64,000 nucleotides of DNA from Palsa-343 sp036269135 (GTDB lineage: Bacteria > Acidobacteriota > Terriglobia > Terriglobales > Acidobacteriaceae). Location of the stretch: the NCBI GenBank assembly GCA_036269135.1, contig DATASQ010000016.1:1-64000 (forward strand). Direction: 5' to 3'. A program made the position numbers and the translations under genes. This document shows positions 9,217 through 17,856 of the stretch, one piece after another; the first letter of the stretch is position 1; each line of letters begins with the position of its first letter. Under the pieces are notes generated by a model. The model ran no database searches. It had not been told where the DNA came from and was given only the letters and a program-made list of their open reading frames with translations.

Positions 9217-9240
9217 ACGCTGAACGCTGTACCCTGTTCC
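9217..9240. repeat. Short heptanucleotide remnant (NACNCTG type)
   Basis: The fadD-hemQ gap carries 7-base-phased blocks CACGCTG, AACGCTG and TACCCTG (9216-9236) followed by TTCCTCG. The same block type recurs at 39820-39847, 43181-43222 and 61917-61930. Confidence 0.5.
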
Positions 9241-9252
9241 TCGGAGGCTCTC

Positions 9253-10089
9253 TTGCCCGAACTACCCCCGTTTCCGCTTACGCTCGACGGTTCGAGCCTG
9301 TTGCACCAGATGTTTCGCTTCGACTGGCCTGGGTGGCGGCGGCTGGACGCCGCGGCGCGCGACAGCGTTATCGGCGAAGCCTCCTCGCTGCTTGCGCCGC
9401 TGGAGAAGGGCGCTTCGGAAGGGCATCCCAACCAGTCGGCGGTTTTCGCGCAGCTGGGTCATAAGGGGGACCTGATGCTGGTCCACTACCGCGACACGAT
9501 CGAGCAGCTGGCGCAGGCGGAGCGCGACCTGGCGCGCACCGAATTCGGCAGCTTCCTGCAGCCGACGCACTCGTATCTGTCGATCGTGGAGCTTGGGCTG
9601 TACGAATCTTCTTCGAAGCTCTACGCGCAGCTCGCGGCGGAAAACATCGAGCCGCACTCGGAGGCGTGGGAGGCGCGCGTCCGCGAGACCATGGGCCGGC
9701 AGGCGGCGGCGATGGCGGCGCGGTTGTATCCGGCGATCCCCGAGGCGAAATATCTGTGCTTTTATCCGATGGACAAGAAGCGCGGGGAGCAGGTGAACTG
9801 GTATTCCGCGCCGATGGGCGAGCGGGCCCGCATGATGCAGGACCACGGGCTGATCGGGCGCCGTTTCGCGGGAACGGTGAAGCAGGTGATCTCGGGGTCG
9901 ATCGGCCTGGATGACTGGGAGTGGGGCGTGGATCTCTACGCGGAGAATCCTGGGGTCTTCAAGCAGCTCATCTACGAAATGCGCTTCGACGAGGCGTCCG
10001 CGGCATATGGCCTGTTCGGAGCGTTCTACGTCGGGGTGCGCCTGCCGGTGGCCGAGCTTGGCTCATGGCTGTCGGTGGAGCCACGATGA
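9253..10089 (+). CDS. hemQ: Coproheme decarboxylase (chlorite-dismutase fold)
   Basis: Last step of the coproporphyrin-dependent haem pathway: H2O2-dependent decarboxylation of coproheme to protohaem. At 278 residues it fits the pentameric Clr/HemQ family. The C-terminal core has NWY with the predicted catalytic Tyr184, then RMMQDHGLIGR with proximal haem ligand His198, then ISGSIGLDDWEWGVDLY and IYEMRFDEASAAYG, all characteristic of the decarboxylase clade. The start is TTG at 9253 behind CGGAGG. It is followed 64 bp later by the hopanoid operon; a functional link is not obvious. Confidence 0.92.
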   Translation: MPELPPFPLTLDGSSLLHQMFRFDWPGWRRLDAAARDSVIGEASSLLAPLEKGASEGHPNQSAVFAQLGHKGDLMLVHYRDTIEQLAQAERDLARTEFGSFLQPTHSYLSIVELGLYESSSKLYAQLAAENIEPHSEAWEARVRETMGRQAAAMAARLYPAIPEAKYLCFYPMDKKRGEQVNWYSAPMGERARMMQDHGLIGRRFAGTVKQVISGSIGLDDWEWGVDLYAENPGVFKQLIYEMRFDEASAAYGLFGAFYVGVRLPVAELGSWLSVEPR

Positions 10090-10153
10090 GCCGAGGGTTG
10101 CGAGGGACGGAGCATGAGCTTCGCGCCACCGGCCGTCGGCTGTCAGCTGCTTT

Positions 10154-11170
10154 ATGAGAATCTTCGTGACCGGGGCTACGGGATTCGTCGGCAGCCATGT
10201 GGCGCGTGAGCTGGCTACCCGCGGGGCGGCGCTGCGGCTGCTGACGCGCCGCACCAGCAACCTGGCGAATCTTGAAGGGCTGAGCGCGGAAACCGTGACC
10301 GGCGACCTGCTCGAGCCGGAATCGCTGCGGACGGCGATCCGCGGCTGCGGCGCAGTGATGCACGTGGCCGCCGATTATCGGCTGTGGGTGCGCGATCCGG
10401 AGACGATGTATCGCACCAATGTGGAAGGGACGCGCGGGCTGCTGCGCATCGCGCGCGAAGAGAGTGTTCCGCGCTGCGTCTACACCTCGTCGGTCGCGAC
10501 GATGGGCTTTCACAGCGACGGGACCCTCGTGGACGAGACGACGCCGGTCTCGCTCGCCGCTATGGTGGGGCACTACAAGCGGTCCAAGTTCATGGCGGAG
10601 CAGGTAGCGATCGAAGCGGCGCGGGCTGGACAGTCGGTCATGATCCTCAACCCGACGACGCCCATCGGGGCCAACGACCTGAAGCCGACGCCCACGGGCC
10701 GCATCGTCGTCGATTTCCTGAACCGGAAGTTCCCTGCTTACATGGACACCGGGCTGAACCTGGTCGATGTGGCCGAGGTGGCGCGCACGCATGCCGACGC
10801 GCTCAACCCGGCGCTGGGGCGACCCGGGGAGCGCTACATTTTGGGGGGCGAGAATCTGACGCTGAAGCAGATCCTCGACAAGATGTCGGCGATTACCGGG
10901 CTGCCGTCGCCCACGATGAAGGTGCCGCACGGGGTCGCGATGATCTTTGCGTTTTTCGACGAGACGCTGACGGGGAAGCTGCGCGGCAAGGAACCGCGGG
11001 CTACGGTGGAGGCGGTGCGCATGGGGAAGAAAAAGATGTTTGCTTCGTCGGCCAAAGCGGAGCGCGAGCTGGGCTTCCGCGACGTGCCTGTTTATGAGGC
11101 ACTGCGCAGCGCTATCGACTGGTTCCGCGCGCACGGGTATGCGCCACCGGGCCAGGAGGCGCGCGCGTGA
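10154..11170 (+). CDS. hpnA: Hopanoid-associated sugar epimerase HpnA (extended SDR)
   Basis: 338-residue NAD(P)-dependent extended short-chain dehydrogenase. It has the Rossmann motif GATGFVG at the N-terminus, Ser112/Ser113 in YTSSVATMG, and the catalytic YKRSK (Tyr141, Lys145). It closely follows the HpnA pattern found in hopanoid clusters, where the protein is presumed to modify a side-chain sugar; the exact reaction is unsettled. It is the first gene of the operon. Its stop overlaps the GTG start of hpnG by 4 bp. Confidence 0.9.
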   Translation: MRIFVTGATGFVGSHVARELATRGAALRLLTRRTSNLANLEGLSAETVTGDLLEPESLRTAIRGCGAVMHVAADYRLWVRDPETMYRTNVEGTRGLLRIAREESVPRCVYTSSVATMGFHSDGTLVDETTPVSLAAMVGHYKRSKFMAEQVAIEAARAGQSVMILNPTTPIGANDLKPTPTGRIVVDFLNRKFPAYMDTGLNLVDVAEVARTHADALNPALGRPGERYILGGENLTLKQILDKMSAITGLPSPTMKVPHGVAMIFAFFDETLTGKLRGKEPRATVEAVRMGKKKMFASSAKAERELGFRDVPVYEALRSAIDWFRAHGYAPPGQEARA

Positions 11171-11871
11171 CGCTCGCGCTCGTCGCCGCTTTGCCTTCCG
11201 AACTGGCGCTGCTCACGCGCGGGTGGGCGCGCACCGGAAATGTCTCCCACGGGCGGATCGGCGATCACGACGTCCTTGCCGCGTCGGCGGGAATGGGCGC
11301 TCGGGCGGTCACACGGGCCTGCGAGGCCCTCCTGGCCGCCGCGCCGTCCAACGCGCCGATCGACACATTGATTTCTCTGGGCTATGCCGGTTCGCTTTCC
11401 TGCGGGCTGCGGCCGCCGGACGTGTGTGCGATCCGGGAAGTGATCGACGCCGCGAGCGGGGAGCGCTTTTCGACGGACGAGAGCCTGGGCCAGTCCTCGG
11501 CCGGCATCAAGCCGCAGCGACTGGTCACCGTCGATCATGTGGCCGATCCCGAGGAAAAGCGGCGCCTGGCCGAGCAGCACCAGGCGACCCTGGTCGATAT
11601 GGAGGCGGCGGCGGTGGCCCGTTTTGCCTGCGCGCATAACCTCCGATTTCTGTGCTTTAAGGCCATCACGGATGGCCCCAACGACCGGCTGCCCGACTTC
11701 AACCGCTTCGCGAATGCGGAGGGCCAGCTTCGCATTCCGAGCTTCATCGCGTGGGCGCTGGTGCATCCTGGATACTGGGGACCGGTGCGGCGTCTGGGCC
11801 AAAACAGCCGCCACGCCGCCCAGGAGTTATCGAATTTTCTTTCACGGGCCCTCTCGGGTTCGGTACATTGA
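11167..11871 (+). CDS. hpnG: Hopanoid-associated phosphorylase HpnG
   Basis: 234-residue purine nucleoside phosphorylase / MTA-SAH nucleosidase fold. In hopanoid producers HpnG removes adenine from adenosylhopane to give (phospho)ribosylhopane. Seen here: N-terminal VAALPSELALL with the base-proximal Glu, SAGMGARAV, SLGYAGSL, LVDMEAAAVARF with the ribose-binding Glu, and ITDGPNDRLPDF with the purine-site Asp. The GTG start overlaps hpnA (GTGA). It sits directly before the two dehydrogenase genes, so they would be made together with the enzyme that produces a ribosyl side chain. Confidence 0.9.
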   Translation: MTLALVAALPSELALLTRGWARTGNVSHGRIGDHDVLAASAGMGARAVTRACEALLAAAPSNAPIDTLISLGYAGSLSCGLRPPDVCAIREVIDAASGERFSTDESLGQSSAGIKPQRLVTVDHVADPEEKRRLAEQHQATLVDMEAAAVARFACAHNLRFLCFKAITDGPNDRLPDFNRFANAEGQLRIPSFIAWALVHPGYWGPVRRLGQNSRHAAQELSNFLSRALSGSVH

Positions 11872-11887
11872 TCGTCAGAGTTCCCCA

Positions 11888-12997
11888 ATGGCTACCGCGA
11901 CCTCAAACGATTTGCAGCAGCACTTTGCCCCAATCCCCACGACCATGCGCGCCGCGGTTTATCGCGGCATCAACGACGTTCGCATTGAGACCGTGCCGGT
12001 GCCGGAGATCGGCGCCGGCGAAGTTCTGATCCGGGTGCATTCCTGCGGGGTCTGCGGCACGGACCTGAAGAAAATTCATACCGGCTCGCATTCCGCGCCG
12101 CGCATTTTCGGCCATGAGACGGCCGGGACCATCGCGGGAGTGGGGGATGGGGTGCGCGAGTTCGCCGTGGGGGACCGGGTCATGGTTTTCCACCATACGC
12201 CGTGCGGCCACTGCTATTACTGCCGGAAAAAGACGTTCGCCCAGTGCAACGACTACAAGCGGGTGGGCTGCACGGCGGGCTTCGAGCCCTCCGGCGGGGG
12301 CTTTGCCGAATACGTGCGGGTGATGCCGTGGATTCTCCGCAGCGGGGGGCTGATCCCTATACCGGCCGGCGTGCCGTTTGAACAGGCGGCGTTCGTCGAG
12401 CCCGCGAACACCTGCTATAAGGCGATCCGCAACCTGAATCTTGCCCCGGACGAAACCGTGCTGGTGATCGGCCAGGGACCCATTGGCATTCTGCTGGCTT
12501 CGATTGCCGCCCGCACGGGCGCGAAGGTCCTGACCTCGGACCTTTACCCCGCGCGGCACGCCATCGCCGCCCATTACGGGCTCAACCATCCGATCGACGC
12601 GAGCCGGGAAGATGTGGTGGCCGCCGCCCATGCGGCCAGCGAAGGGCGCGGGGCGGATGCGGTGATCCTCGCCGTCGGCGGTAACTCATTGATTCGAGTG
12701 GCGATGGATGCTGCCAGGCCGGGCGGCCGGATCCTGCTGTTCGCCGCCACGCAGCGGGGCGAGGCGATCTTCGATCCCGCCGTGGTCTGCATGGACGAAA
12801 AGTCGCTGGTCGGCTCTTATAGCTCCTCGTTCGAGCTGAACGGCGAGGTGACGGATCTGGTCTTCGGGGGATATCGCAACGGCTTCGACCTGACTCGGCT
12901 GATCTCGCACCGGTTCTCGCTGGAGGACTCGGTGGAGGCGATCCAGGTCGCCTCGAACCCAGGTCCGCAATCCATGAAGGTGTTTATCCAGCCATAA
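11888..12997 (+). CDS. Zinc-dependent medium-chain dehydrogenase in the hopanoid operon (first copy)
   Basis: 369-residue sorbitol/threonine-dehydrogenase-type MDR enzyme. Catalytic zinc ligands are Cys56 (CGTD) and His76 with Glu77 (FGHE). The structural zinc lobe is Cys106, 109, 112 and 120. The cofactor loop VIGQGPIGILLA follows. An acidic residue after the second strand (TSDLYP) favours NAD(H), by family rule. The ATG at 11888 is 16 bp after hpnG; Met20 (11945) is an alternative. This subfamily oxidises or reduces polyols and sugar phosphates. Context suggests action on the ribosyl or polyol side chain of a hopanoid, which is inference. Confidence 0.85.
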   Translation: MATATSNDLQQHFAPIPTTMRAAVYRGINDVRIETVPVPEIGAGEVLIRVHSCGVCGTDLKKIHTGSHSAPRIFGHETAGTIAGVGDGVREFAVGDRVMVFHHTPCGHCYYCRKKTFAQCNDYKRVGCTAGFEPSGGGFAEYVRVMPWILRSGGLIPIPAGVPFEQAAFVEPANTCYKAIRNLNLAPDETVLVIGQGPIGILLASIAARTGAKVLTSDLYPARHAIAAHYGLNHPIDASREDVVAAAHAASEGRGADAVILAVGGNSLIRVAMDAARPGGRILLFAATQRGEAIFDPAVVCMDEKSLVGSYSSSFELNGEVTDLVFGGYRNGFDLTRLISHRFSLEDSVEAIQVASNPGPQSMKVFIQP

Positions 12998-13015
12998 TTT
13001 GAGACAATAGAAAAG

Positions 13016-14059
13016 ATGGCAGCGCATATGACAGCCGCCGTGCTGCATGGCCGCGAGGATCTGCGGATTGAACAGGTCCCGATGCCGCGCGCGGGCGCTG
13101 GGGAAATCGTTGTCCGTGTCCATGCCGCGCTGACCTGCGGCACCGATCTGAAGGTCTATCGGCGGGGCTATCACGCCCGGATGCTGAAGCCGCCCATCCC
13201 TTTTGGGCACGAGCTGGCGGGCACCGTGCACCAGGCGGGCCGCGGGGTGACGGCGTTCCAGCCGGGGGATCGCGTGGTGGCGCTGAACTCCGCGCCGTGC
13301 GGCGAATGCTATTACTGCCTGCGTGACCAGGAAAACCTGTGCGACAACCTGATCTTCAACAACGGCGCGTACGCGGAGTTTCTGCACATTCCCGCGCAGA
13401 TCGTGGAGCGCAACACGCTCCGCATCCCGACCGGGATTCCGTTTGAACATGCTGCTCTCACCGAGGCGCTGGCCTGCGTGGTGCGCGGGCTCGATGAATG
13501 CCAGCCGCAATCCGGCGACACGATTGCGATTATCGGCGCGGGGCCGATCGGCCTGATGTTCATGCGCGTGGCTGAACTGTACGGCCTGCATGTGATCGCG
13601 GTGGTGAAGCGGGATGAGCAGGTGGCTGCCGCCCGCCGATTCGGCGCCGGCAGCGTGGTGCAGATCAGCAAGACGGAGGATCCCATCGCCGCCGTACGGG
13701 CGCTGACTCCGCACCGACGAGGGGCCGATCTGGCCATTGACGCGGTCGCCACGCCCACGGCCTGGCAATGGGCGGTGGATATGGTTCGCAAGGGCGGGAC
13801 CGTGAATTTCTTCGGCGGATGCGCGGCGGGAACCAAGGTCGAGCTGGACACGAATCGGCTGCACTACAACAACATCACCCTGCGCGCGAGCTTCCACCAC
13901 ACACCCGCGGCCGCCCGCAAGGCATTCGACCTGATCGTGAGCGGAAAATTCCGCTGCAGCGACACCATCACCAGCCGCGCGCCGCTGTCGGAACTGAACC
14001 GGGTCTTCCGCCGCCTCATGAACCGCGCGGGCGATATTAAGACCGCCATCATCCCCTGA
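13016..14059 (+). CDS. Zinc-dependent medium-chain dehydrogenase in the hopanoid operon (second copy)
   Basis: 347-residue MDR enzyme, homologous to but clearly diverged from the preceding one. Zinc ligands are Cys41 (CGTD), His65 and Glu66 (FGHE), and the structural lobe Cys95, 98, 101 and 109. The cofactor site is IIGAGPIGLMFM. After the cofactor strand it has VVKRDEQ rather than an acidic residue, so cofactor preference may differ from the first copy. It lies 18 bp after the first dehydrogenase and 7 bp before hpnC, firmly inside the operon. The substrate is unknown; a hopanoid side-chain role is inferred. Confidence 0.84.
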   Translation: MAAHMTAAVLHGREDLRIEQVPMPRAGAGEIVVRVHAALTCGTDLKVYRRGYHARMLKPPIPFGHELAGTVHQAGRGVTAFQPGDRVVALNSAPCGECYYCLRDQENLCDNLIFNNGAYAEFLHIPAQIVERNTLRIPTGIPFEHAALTEALACVVRGLDECQPQSGDTIAIIGAGPIGLMFMRVAELYGLHVIAVVKRDEQVAAARRFGAGSVVQISKTEDPIAAVRALTPHRRGADLAIDAVATPTAWQWAVDMVRKGGTVNFFGGCAAGTKVELDTNRLHYNNITLRASFHHTPAAARKAFDLIVSGKFRCSDTITSRAPLSELNRVFRRLMNRAGDIKTAIIP

Positions 14060-14066
14060 TTCGGCA

Positions 14067-15014
14067 ATGTCCGTGGACACCGCACACCATGAGTTGATCG
14101 AAAGGGGCTGGTCGGCGCTGCCGCCCGAGTACCGCATCCCGGCGACGCCGCCGACGCTGGAGGAGGCGCGGGCGTGGTGCCGGCATCTGGCTGACACGCA
14201 CTACGAAAATTTTCACGTCGCCTCGTGGTTTCTGCCGAAGCGGCTGCGCCCGCATTTTCATGCCATTTATGCCTACTGCCGCGTCTCCGACGATCTGGGC
14301 GACGAAGTCGGCGACCGGGACGCCGCGCTGGCTCTGCTGGACCTGTGGGGCGCGGAGCTGGACGCTTGTTATCGCGGCGAAGTGCGCCATCCTGTTTTTG
14401 TGGCGCTGGCCGAGACGATTCGCGTGTGCGAGATCCCCAAGGAGCCGTTTGCCGATCTGCTGGTCGCCTTTCGCCAGGATCAGACCGTGACGCGCTTCGC
14501 GAGCCTGGAGGAGGTGCTCGGGTACTGCCGCTATTCGGCGAATCCGGTCGGGCGCATTGTGCTCTACGCCTGCGGCTACCGGGACGACGAGCGCTTCGCG
14601 CTCTCGGACAAGACCTGCACGGCGCTCCAGCTGGCCAATTTCTGGCAGGATGTCCGCGTGGACTATACGAAAGGGCGCGTTTACATTCCCCAGGAGGACC
14701 TGGACCGCTTTCACGTGGAGGAGGCGAGCCTGGCCGCGCGGCATTTCACTCCGGAGTTTCGGCGGCTGATGCAGCACGAGGTGGATTATGCCTGGGATCT
14801 TTTCCAGGCCGGCGTGCCGCTTATCGACAAGGTGGACGCGGAACTCGCGCTGGACATCGATCTGTTCTCTCGCGGCGGCATGGAGATTCTGCGCGCGATC
14901 CGGCGGCAGGATTATGACGTGCTGCGGGAACGTCCGGCGATCTCAAAGCCGCGCAAGCTGGCTCTTTTGCTGCGCGCGCTGACGCAGAGAGCCTTTGCGA
15001 GGAGCGCCGCTTGA
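14067..15014 (+). CDS. hpnC: Hydroxysqualene synthase HpnC
   Basis: Trans-isoprenyl diphosphate synthase fold of 315 residues. With HpnD and HpnE it replaces squalene synthase: HpnC converts presqualene diphosphate to hydroxysqualene. First Asp-rich motif SDDLGDE (74-80); second QDVRVD (194-199) followed by TKGRVYIP. N-terminal HYENFHVASWFLPKRLR matches HpnC rather than HpnD. The stop overlaps the TTG start of hpnD by 4 bp. Confidence 0.93.
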   Translation: MSVDTAHHELIERGWSALPPEYRIPATPPTLEEARAWCRHLADTHYENFHVASWFLPKRLRPHFHAIYAYCRVSDDLGDEVGDRDAALALLDLWGAELDACYRGEVRHPVFVALAETIRVCEIPKEPFADLLVAFRQDQTVTRFASLEEVLGYCRYSANPVGRIVLYACGYRDDERFALSDKTCTALQLANFWQDVRVDYTKGRVYIPQEDLDRFHVEEASLAARHFTPEFRRLMQHEVDYAWDLFQAGVPLIDKVDAELALDIDLFSRGGMEILRAIRRQDYDVLRERPAISKPRKLALLLRALTQRAFARSAA

Positions 15015-16006
15015 CGCTCCCGGGCGGTGGCCCCGAACCGGATCGGGTTTCGGACGCTGAGCTTCGCGCGGCCTACAAGGCCTGTGCGCAAATCGCGCGA
15101 CGCCAGGCGAAGAACTTCTATTACGCGTTTCTGGCGCTGCCCAGGCAGAAGCGCGACGCCATCTGCGCGGTCTACGCCTTTATGCGGCACGCCGACGACA
15201 TCTCGGACGATGAATCGCGCAGCCGGGCTGAGCGCCGCACCGATCTGGATGCGTGGCTGGACGCGTGGCATCGCGCGGCCGCGGGCGCTCGAACGACGGA
15301 TCCCGTCTTCCTTGCGCTGGACGATACGCGGCGGCGGTTCGCCATTTCGATGGACCTGCTCGACCAGCTGGTGCACGGGACGGCCATGGATCTGGACACC
15401 GCTCTGGACGAAAAGGCGGCCTTCGCCGAGGCGCCGGAAGCTCAACCGTGGGATACGTACGCCACCTTCGAGGATCTGCGGCGCTACTGCTATTACGTCG
15501 CCTCTGTCGTGGGACTGGTCTGCATTCGCATCTTCGGGTACACCGATCCCCGAGCGGAAAAGCTGGCCGAAGATACCGGGGTCGCCTTCCAGCTGACGAA
15601 CATCCTGCGCGACGTGCGCGAAGATGCGGAGCGGGGGCGCATTTATCTTCCGCTGGAGGACCTCGATCGTCACAACGTGAGCATTCACGAGCTGGCGGCG
15701 CTTCGCGACGGCTCTCATCTGACGCTGAACCAGCGCGAGCTGCTGGAGGGCCTGGCGAAACGCGCCGAGGACTCCTACGCGTCCGGGCGGCAACTGCTGC
15801 CGCTGATCGCGCCCGACGCGCGCCCGGCCCTGTGGGTTCTGGTGACGATCTACCACCGGCTGCTGCGCCGCATTGAACGCCGCGGCTTCGATGTGTTTTC
15901 GGAACGGGTTTCGGTGCCGCTGACCACGCGGCTGAGCATTCTATTTCGCGGTCTGGTTCGAATCCTCTTCAATCGCCTGACCGGAGCCGCGGGGCAGCAT
16001 GCCTGA
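15011..16006 (+). CDS. hpnD: Presqualene diphosphate synthase HpnD
   Basis: Condenses two farnesyl diphosphates head-to-head to presqualene diphosphate, the first committed step to squalene and hopanoids. 331 residues. Asp motifs are ADDISDD (61-67) and DVRED (201-205) with AERGRIYLP. KNFYYAFLALPRQKRDAICA is the typical substrate-entry segment. It starts with TTG at 15011, overlapping hpnC, and its end overlaps hpnE by 8 bp, so the three squalene genes are translationally coupled. Confidence 0.93.
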   Translation: MTLPGGGPEPDRVSDAELRAAYKACAQIARRQAKNFYYAFLALPRQKRDAICAVYAFMRHADDISDDESRSRAERRTDLDAWLDAWHRAAAGARTTDPVFLALDDTRRRFAISMDLLDQLVHGTAMDLDTALDEKAAFAEAPEAQPWDTYATFEDLRRYCYYVASVVGLVCIRIFGYTDPRAEKLAEDTGVAFQLTNILRDVREDAERGRIYLPLEDLDRHNVSIHELAALRDGSHLTLNQRELLEGLAKRAEDSYASGRQLLPLIAPDARPALWVLVTIYHRLLRRIERRGFDVFSERVSVPLTTRLSILFRGLVRILFNRLTGAAGQHA

Positions 16007-17414
16007 AACGGTCACCGTGGTTGGCGGCGGCATCGCCGGCATTGCTGCTGCGTGCGCCCTGGCCGATGCAGGATACCGCGTGCAAGTCCTCGAGCGGCGA
16101 CCCTATCTGGGCGGCCGCGCTTCGTCTTACGAGCACCCGGGGACGGGCGAGATCATCGACAACTGCCAGCACGTTCTCATCGGACGATGCACCAGCCTGA
16201 TCGACCTTTACCGCCGCCTGGGCTGCGCCGATGCGATCCGCTGGTACGACCGTTTCACCTTCCTGACTCCCGGCGGGCCCAGGGCCGGGGCCAGCATCAT
16301 CCAGCCCGGGGGGCTGCCGGCGCCCTTCCATTCGACGATGGCGTTTCTGCGCGCACCTGCATTTTCGCTCGCCGATAAGCTGGCCATTGCGCGCGGCCTC
16401 ATGGCGTTCATGCCCGGACTTCCGCCCGACACCAGCGAGAATTTCCTCCACTGGCTCCGGCGGCACGGCCAAACCCAGCGCGCGATCGACCGCTTCTGGA
16501 AACCGGTCCTGGTCTCGGCGCTCAACGAAGACCTGGACCGCATTTCGATCCATTACGCGGCCAAGGTTTTTCGCGAATCCTTCCTGATGTCGCCTGAGTC
16601 AGGCCGCATGGGCATTCCCGGGATCCCGCTCAGCGAGTTGTACAACCGCGCCATCGGCTACATCGAGGCGCGCGGCGGCGAGGTTTGCCTGCGCACCAGC
16701 GTCGAGAGCCTTGCGCCTTCAGCCGAGGGCTGGCTTGTCAACGCAACGTCGGGCGGTGCATCGCGCAGCTTTGCGTCGAACGCCGTCATCCTGGCGCTCT
16801 CCTTTGAGGCGATGGCGGCGCTGCTCCCCGCCCTGCCGCACAATGCCGCGGCCCAGGACCTCGCTGCGCGTCTCGCCCAGTTCGAGCATTCCCCCATCAC
16901 CGGCATCCACCTCTGGTTCGACCGCGAGGTGACCGAGCTGGATCACGCCGTCTTGCTCGACACCACCATTCAGTGGATGTTCAACAAGTCCCGACTGCAG
17001 CCGACCCACCGCGTGGGCGAGGGCAGTTATCTGGAGCTGGTCGTCAGCGCTTCGCGCACGCTGGTTCCGATGCAGCGCCAGGCCATCATCGATCTGGCGC
17101 TCAGCGAGCTGGCCCAGTTCTTCCCTGCCGTGCAATCCGCAAATTTGCAGAAGGCGGCGGTGGTGAAAGAGGTGCGCGCCACGTATTCCGTCCGCCCGCT
17201 TCTGGATGGCGTGCGCCCTTCGACGAGGAGCCCGTGGCCGGGGATTTTCCTTGCCGGGGACTGGGTCGCCACCGGCTGGCCGGCCACGATGGAAGGAGCG
17301 GCCCGCAGCGGCTATCTGGCCGCCGAAGGCGTTGCCCGGTCTGTGGGCGCTCCTCGGGAATGGGTTGCCCCGGAGCTGCCGCCGGCTGGGCTGATGCGCC
17401 TGTTCAGCCGTTAA
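15999..17414 (+). CDS. hpnE: Hydroxysqualene dehydroxylase HpnE
   Basis: FAD-dependent amine-oxidase-fold enzyme of 471 residues that reduces hydroxysqualene to squalene. The N-terminal dinucleotide-binding motif VVGGGIAGIAAACALADAG ends in LERRPYLGGRASS, and the C-terminal GIFLAGDWVATGWPATMEGA contacts FAD. It is the last gene of the operon. Squalene-hopene cyclase and hpnH are not in the window. A GGCCGG/CCGGCC hairpin (17458-17473) without a T-run follows and could be a weak terminator. Confidence 0.93.
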   Translation: MPETVTVVGGGIAGIAAACALADAGYRVQVLERRPYLGGRASSYEHPGTGEIIDNCQHVLIGRCTSLIDLYRRLGCADAIRWYDRFTFLTPGGPRAGASIIQPGGLPAPFHSTMAFLRAPAFSLADKLAIARGLMAFMPGLPPDTSENFLHWLRRHGQTQRAIDRFWKPVLVSALNEDLDRISIHYAAKVFRESFLMSPESGRMGIPGIPLSELYNRAIGYIEARGGEVCLRTSVESLAPSAEGWLVNATSGGASRSFASNAVILALSFEAMAALLPALPHNAAAQDLAARLAQFEHSPITGIHLWFDREVTELDHAVLLDTTIQWMFNKSRLQPTHRVGEGSYLELVVSASRTLVPMQRQAIIDLALSELAQFFPAVQSANLQKAAVVKEVRATYSVRPLLDGVRPSTRSPWPGIFLAGDWVATGWPATMEGAARSGYLAAEGVARSVGAPREWVAPELPPAGLMRLFSR

Positions 17415-17579
17415 ATTGCTGAATTATCGAGGTTTGGCTGCGCAAAGGGCCTCCGCTGGCCGGCGTTCCGGCCCCCAACTCGAGTAATGACCTAAAGTTA
17501 CCGAGGAAATCCACCTAAAAAGCCATATCTCCACACGTAAATTTTTGCGATCATGAACGTCCTCTCCTCAATGAAGCAA

Positions 17580-17599
17580 ACCTGAACGGGCGTTCAGGT
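17580..17599. promoter_or_regulatory. Perfect 9+9 dyad, operator-like, before a small membrane-peptide gene
   Basis: ACCTGAACG (17580-17588) and CGTTCAGGT (17591-17599) are exact inverted repeats around a 2-bp GG spacer. Size and symmetry fit an operator for a dimeric HTH regulator (TetR-like by geometry). It lacks a T-run, which argues against a terminator. It lies 25 bp upstream of the small ORF at 17625. Confidence 0.55.
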
Positions 17600-17624
17600 G
17601 TCACAATCAAGGGAGTGTTGACGA

Positions 17625-17795
17625 ATGTGGTTCCTCAAAATGCATGATCTGCTGACGCACCTGTCGCACCTGGGCAGTTATTTGCCGGCCGTGCTGATCA
17701 CGCTGGGCGTAGCGGCTCTGGTGGGCTGCGCTGTGGGCTGCAACTGCTCGCCGTGCAAGGAGAAGGACGACCTTTTCCATCGCGAGGTGTATTGA
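17625..17795 (+). CDS. 56-residue Cys-rich single-pass membrane peptide
   Basis: ATG at 17625, TGA at 17793-17795, with GGGAG at 17611-17615 as a somewhat distant ribosome-binding site. The translation starts MWFLKMHDLLTHLSHLGSYL. A hydrophobic segment follows (about 20-38), then four Cys within ten residues (GCAVGCNCSPC) and a charged tail EKDDLFHREVY. This is the arrangement of a small membrane protein with a lipobox-like or metal/disulfide Cys cluster. No homologue is recognised. Hydrophobic profile, clean stop and the dyad upstream support it; protein-level proof is absent. Confidence 0.5.
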   Translation: MWFLKMHDLLTHLSHLGSYLPAVLITLGVAALVGCAVGCNCSPCKEKDDLFHREVY

Positions 17796-17856
17796 GGCGC
17801 GCGTTCCCGCGGGATCGGCGCGAACGGTCCCTGCTCCCTGTTCCTTGTTTTCCGCC

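Noticed and set aside
17458..17473. GGCCGG-CGTT-CCGGCC hairpin as the hopanoid operon terminator
   Set aside because: Short 6-bp stem with no T-run; kept only as a weak possibility in the hpnE entry.
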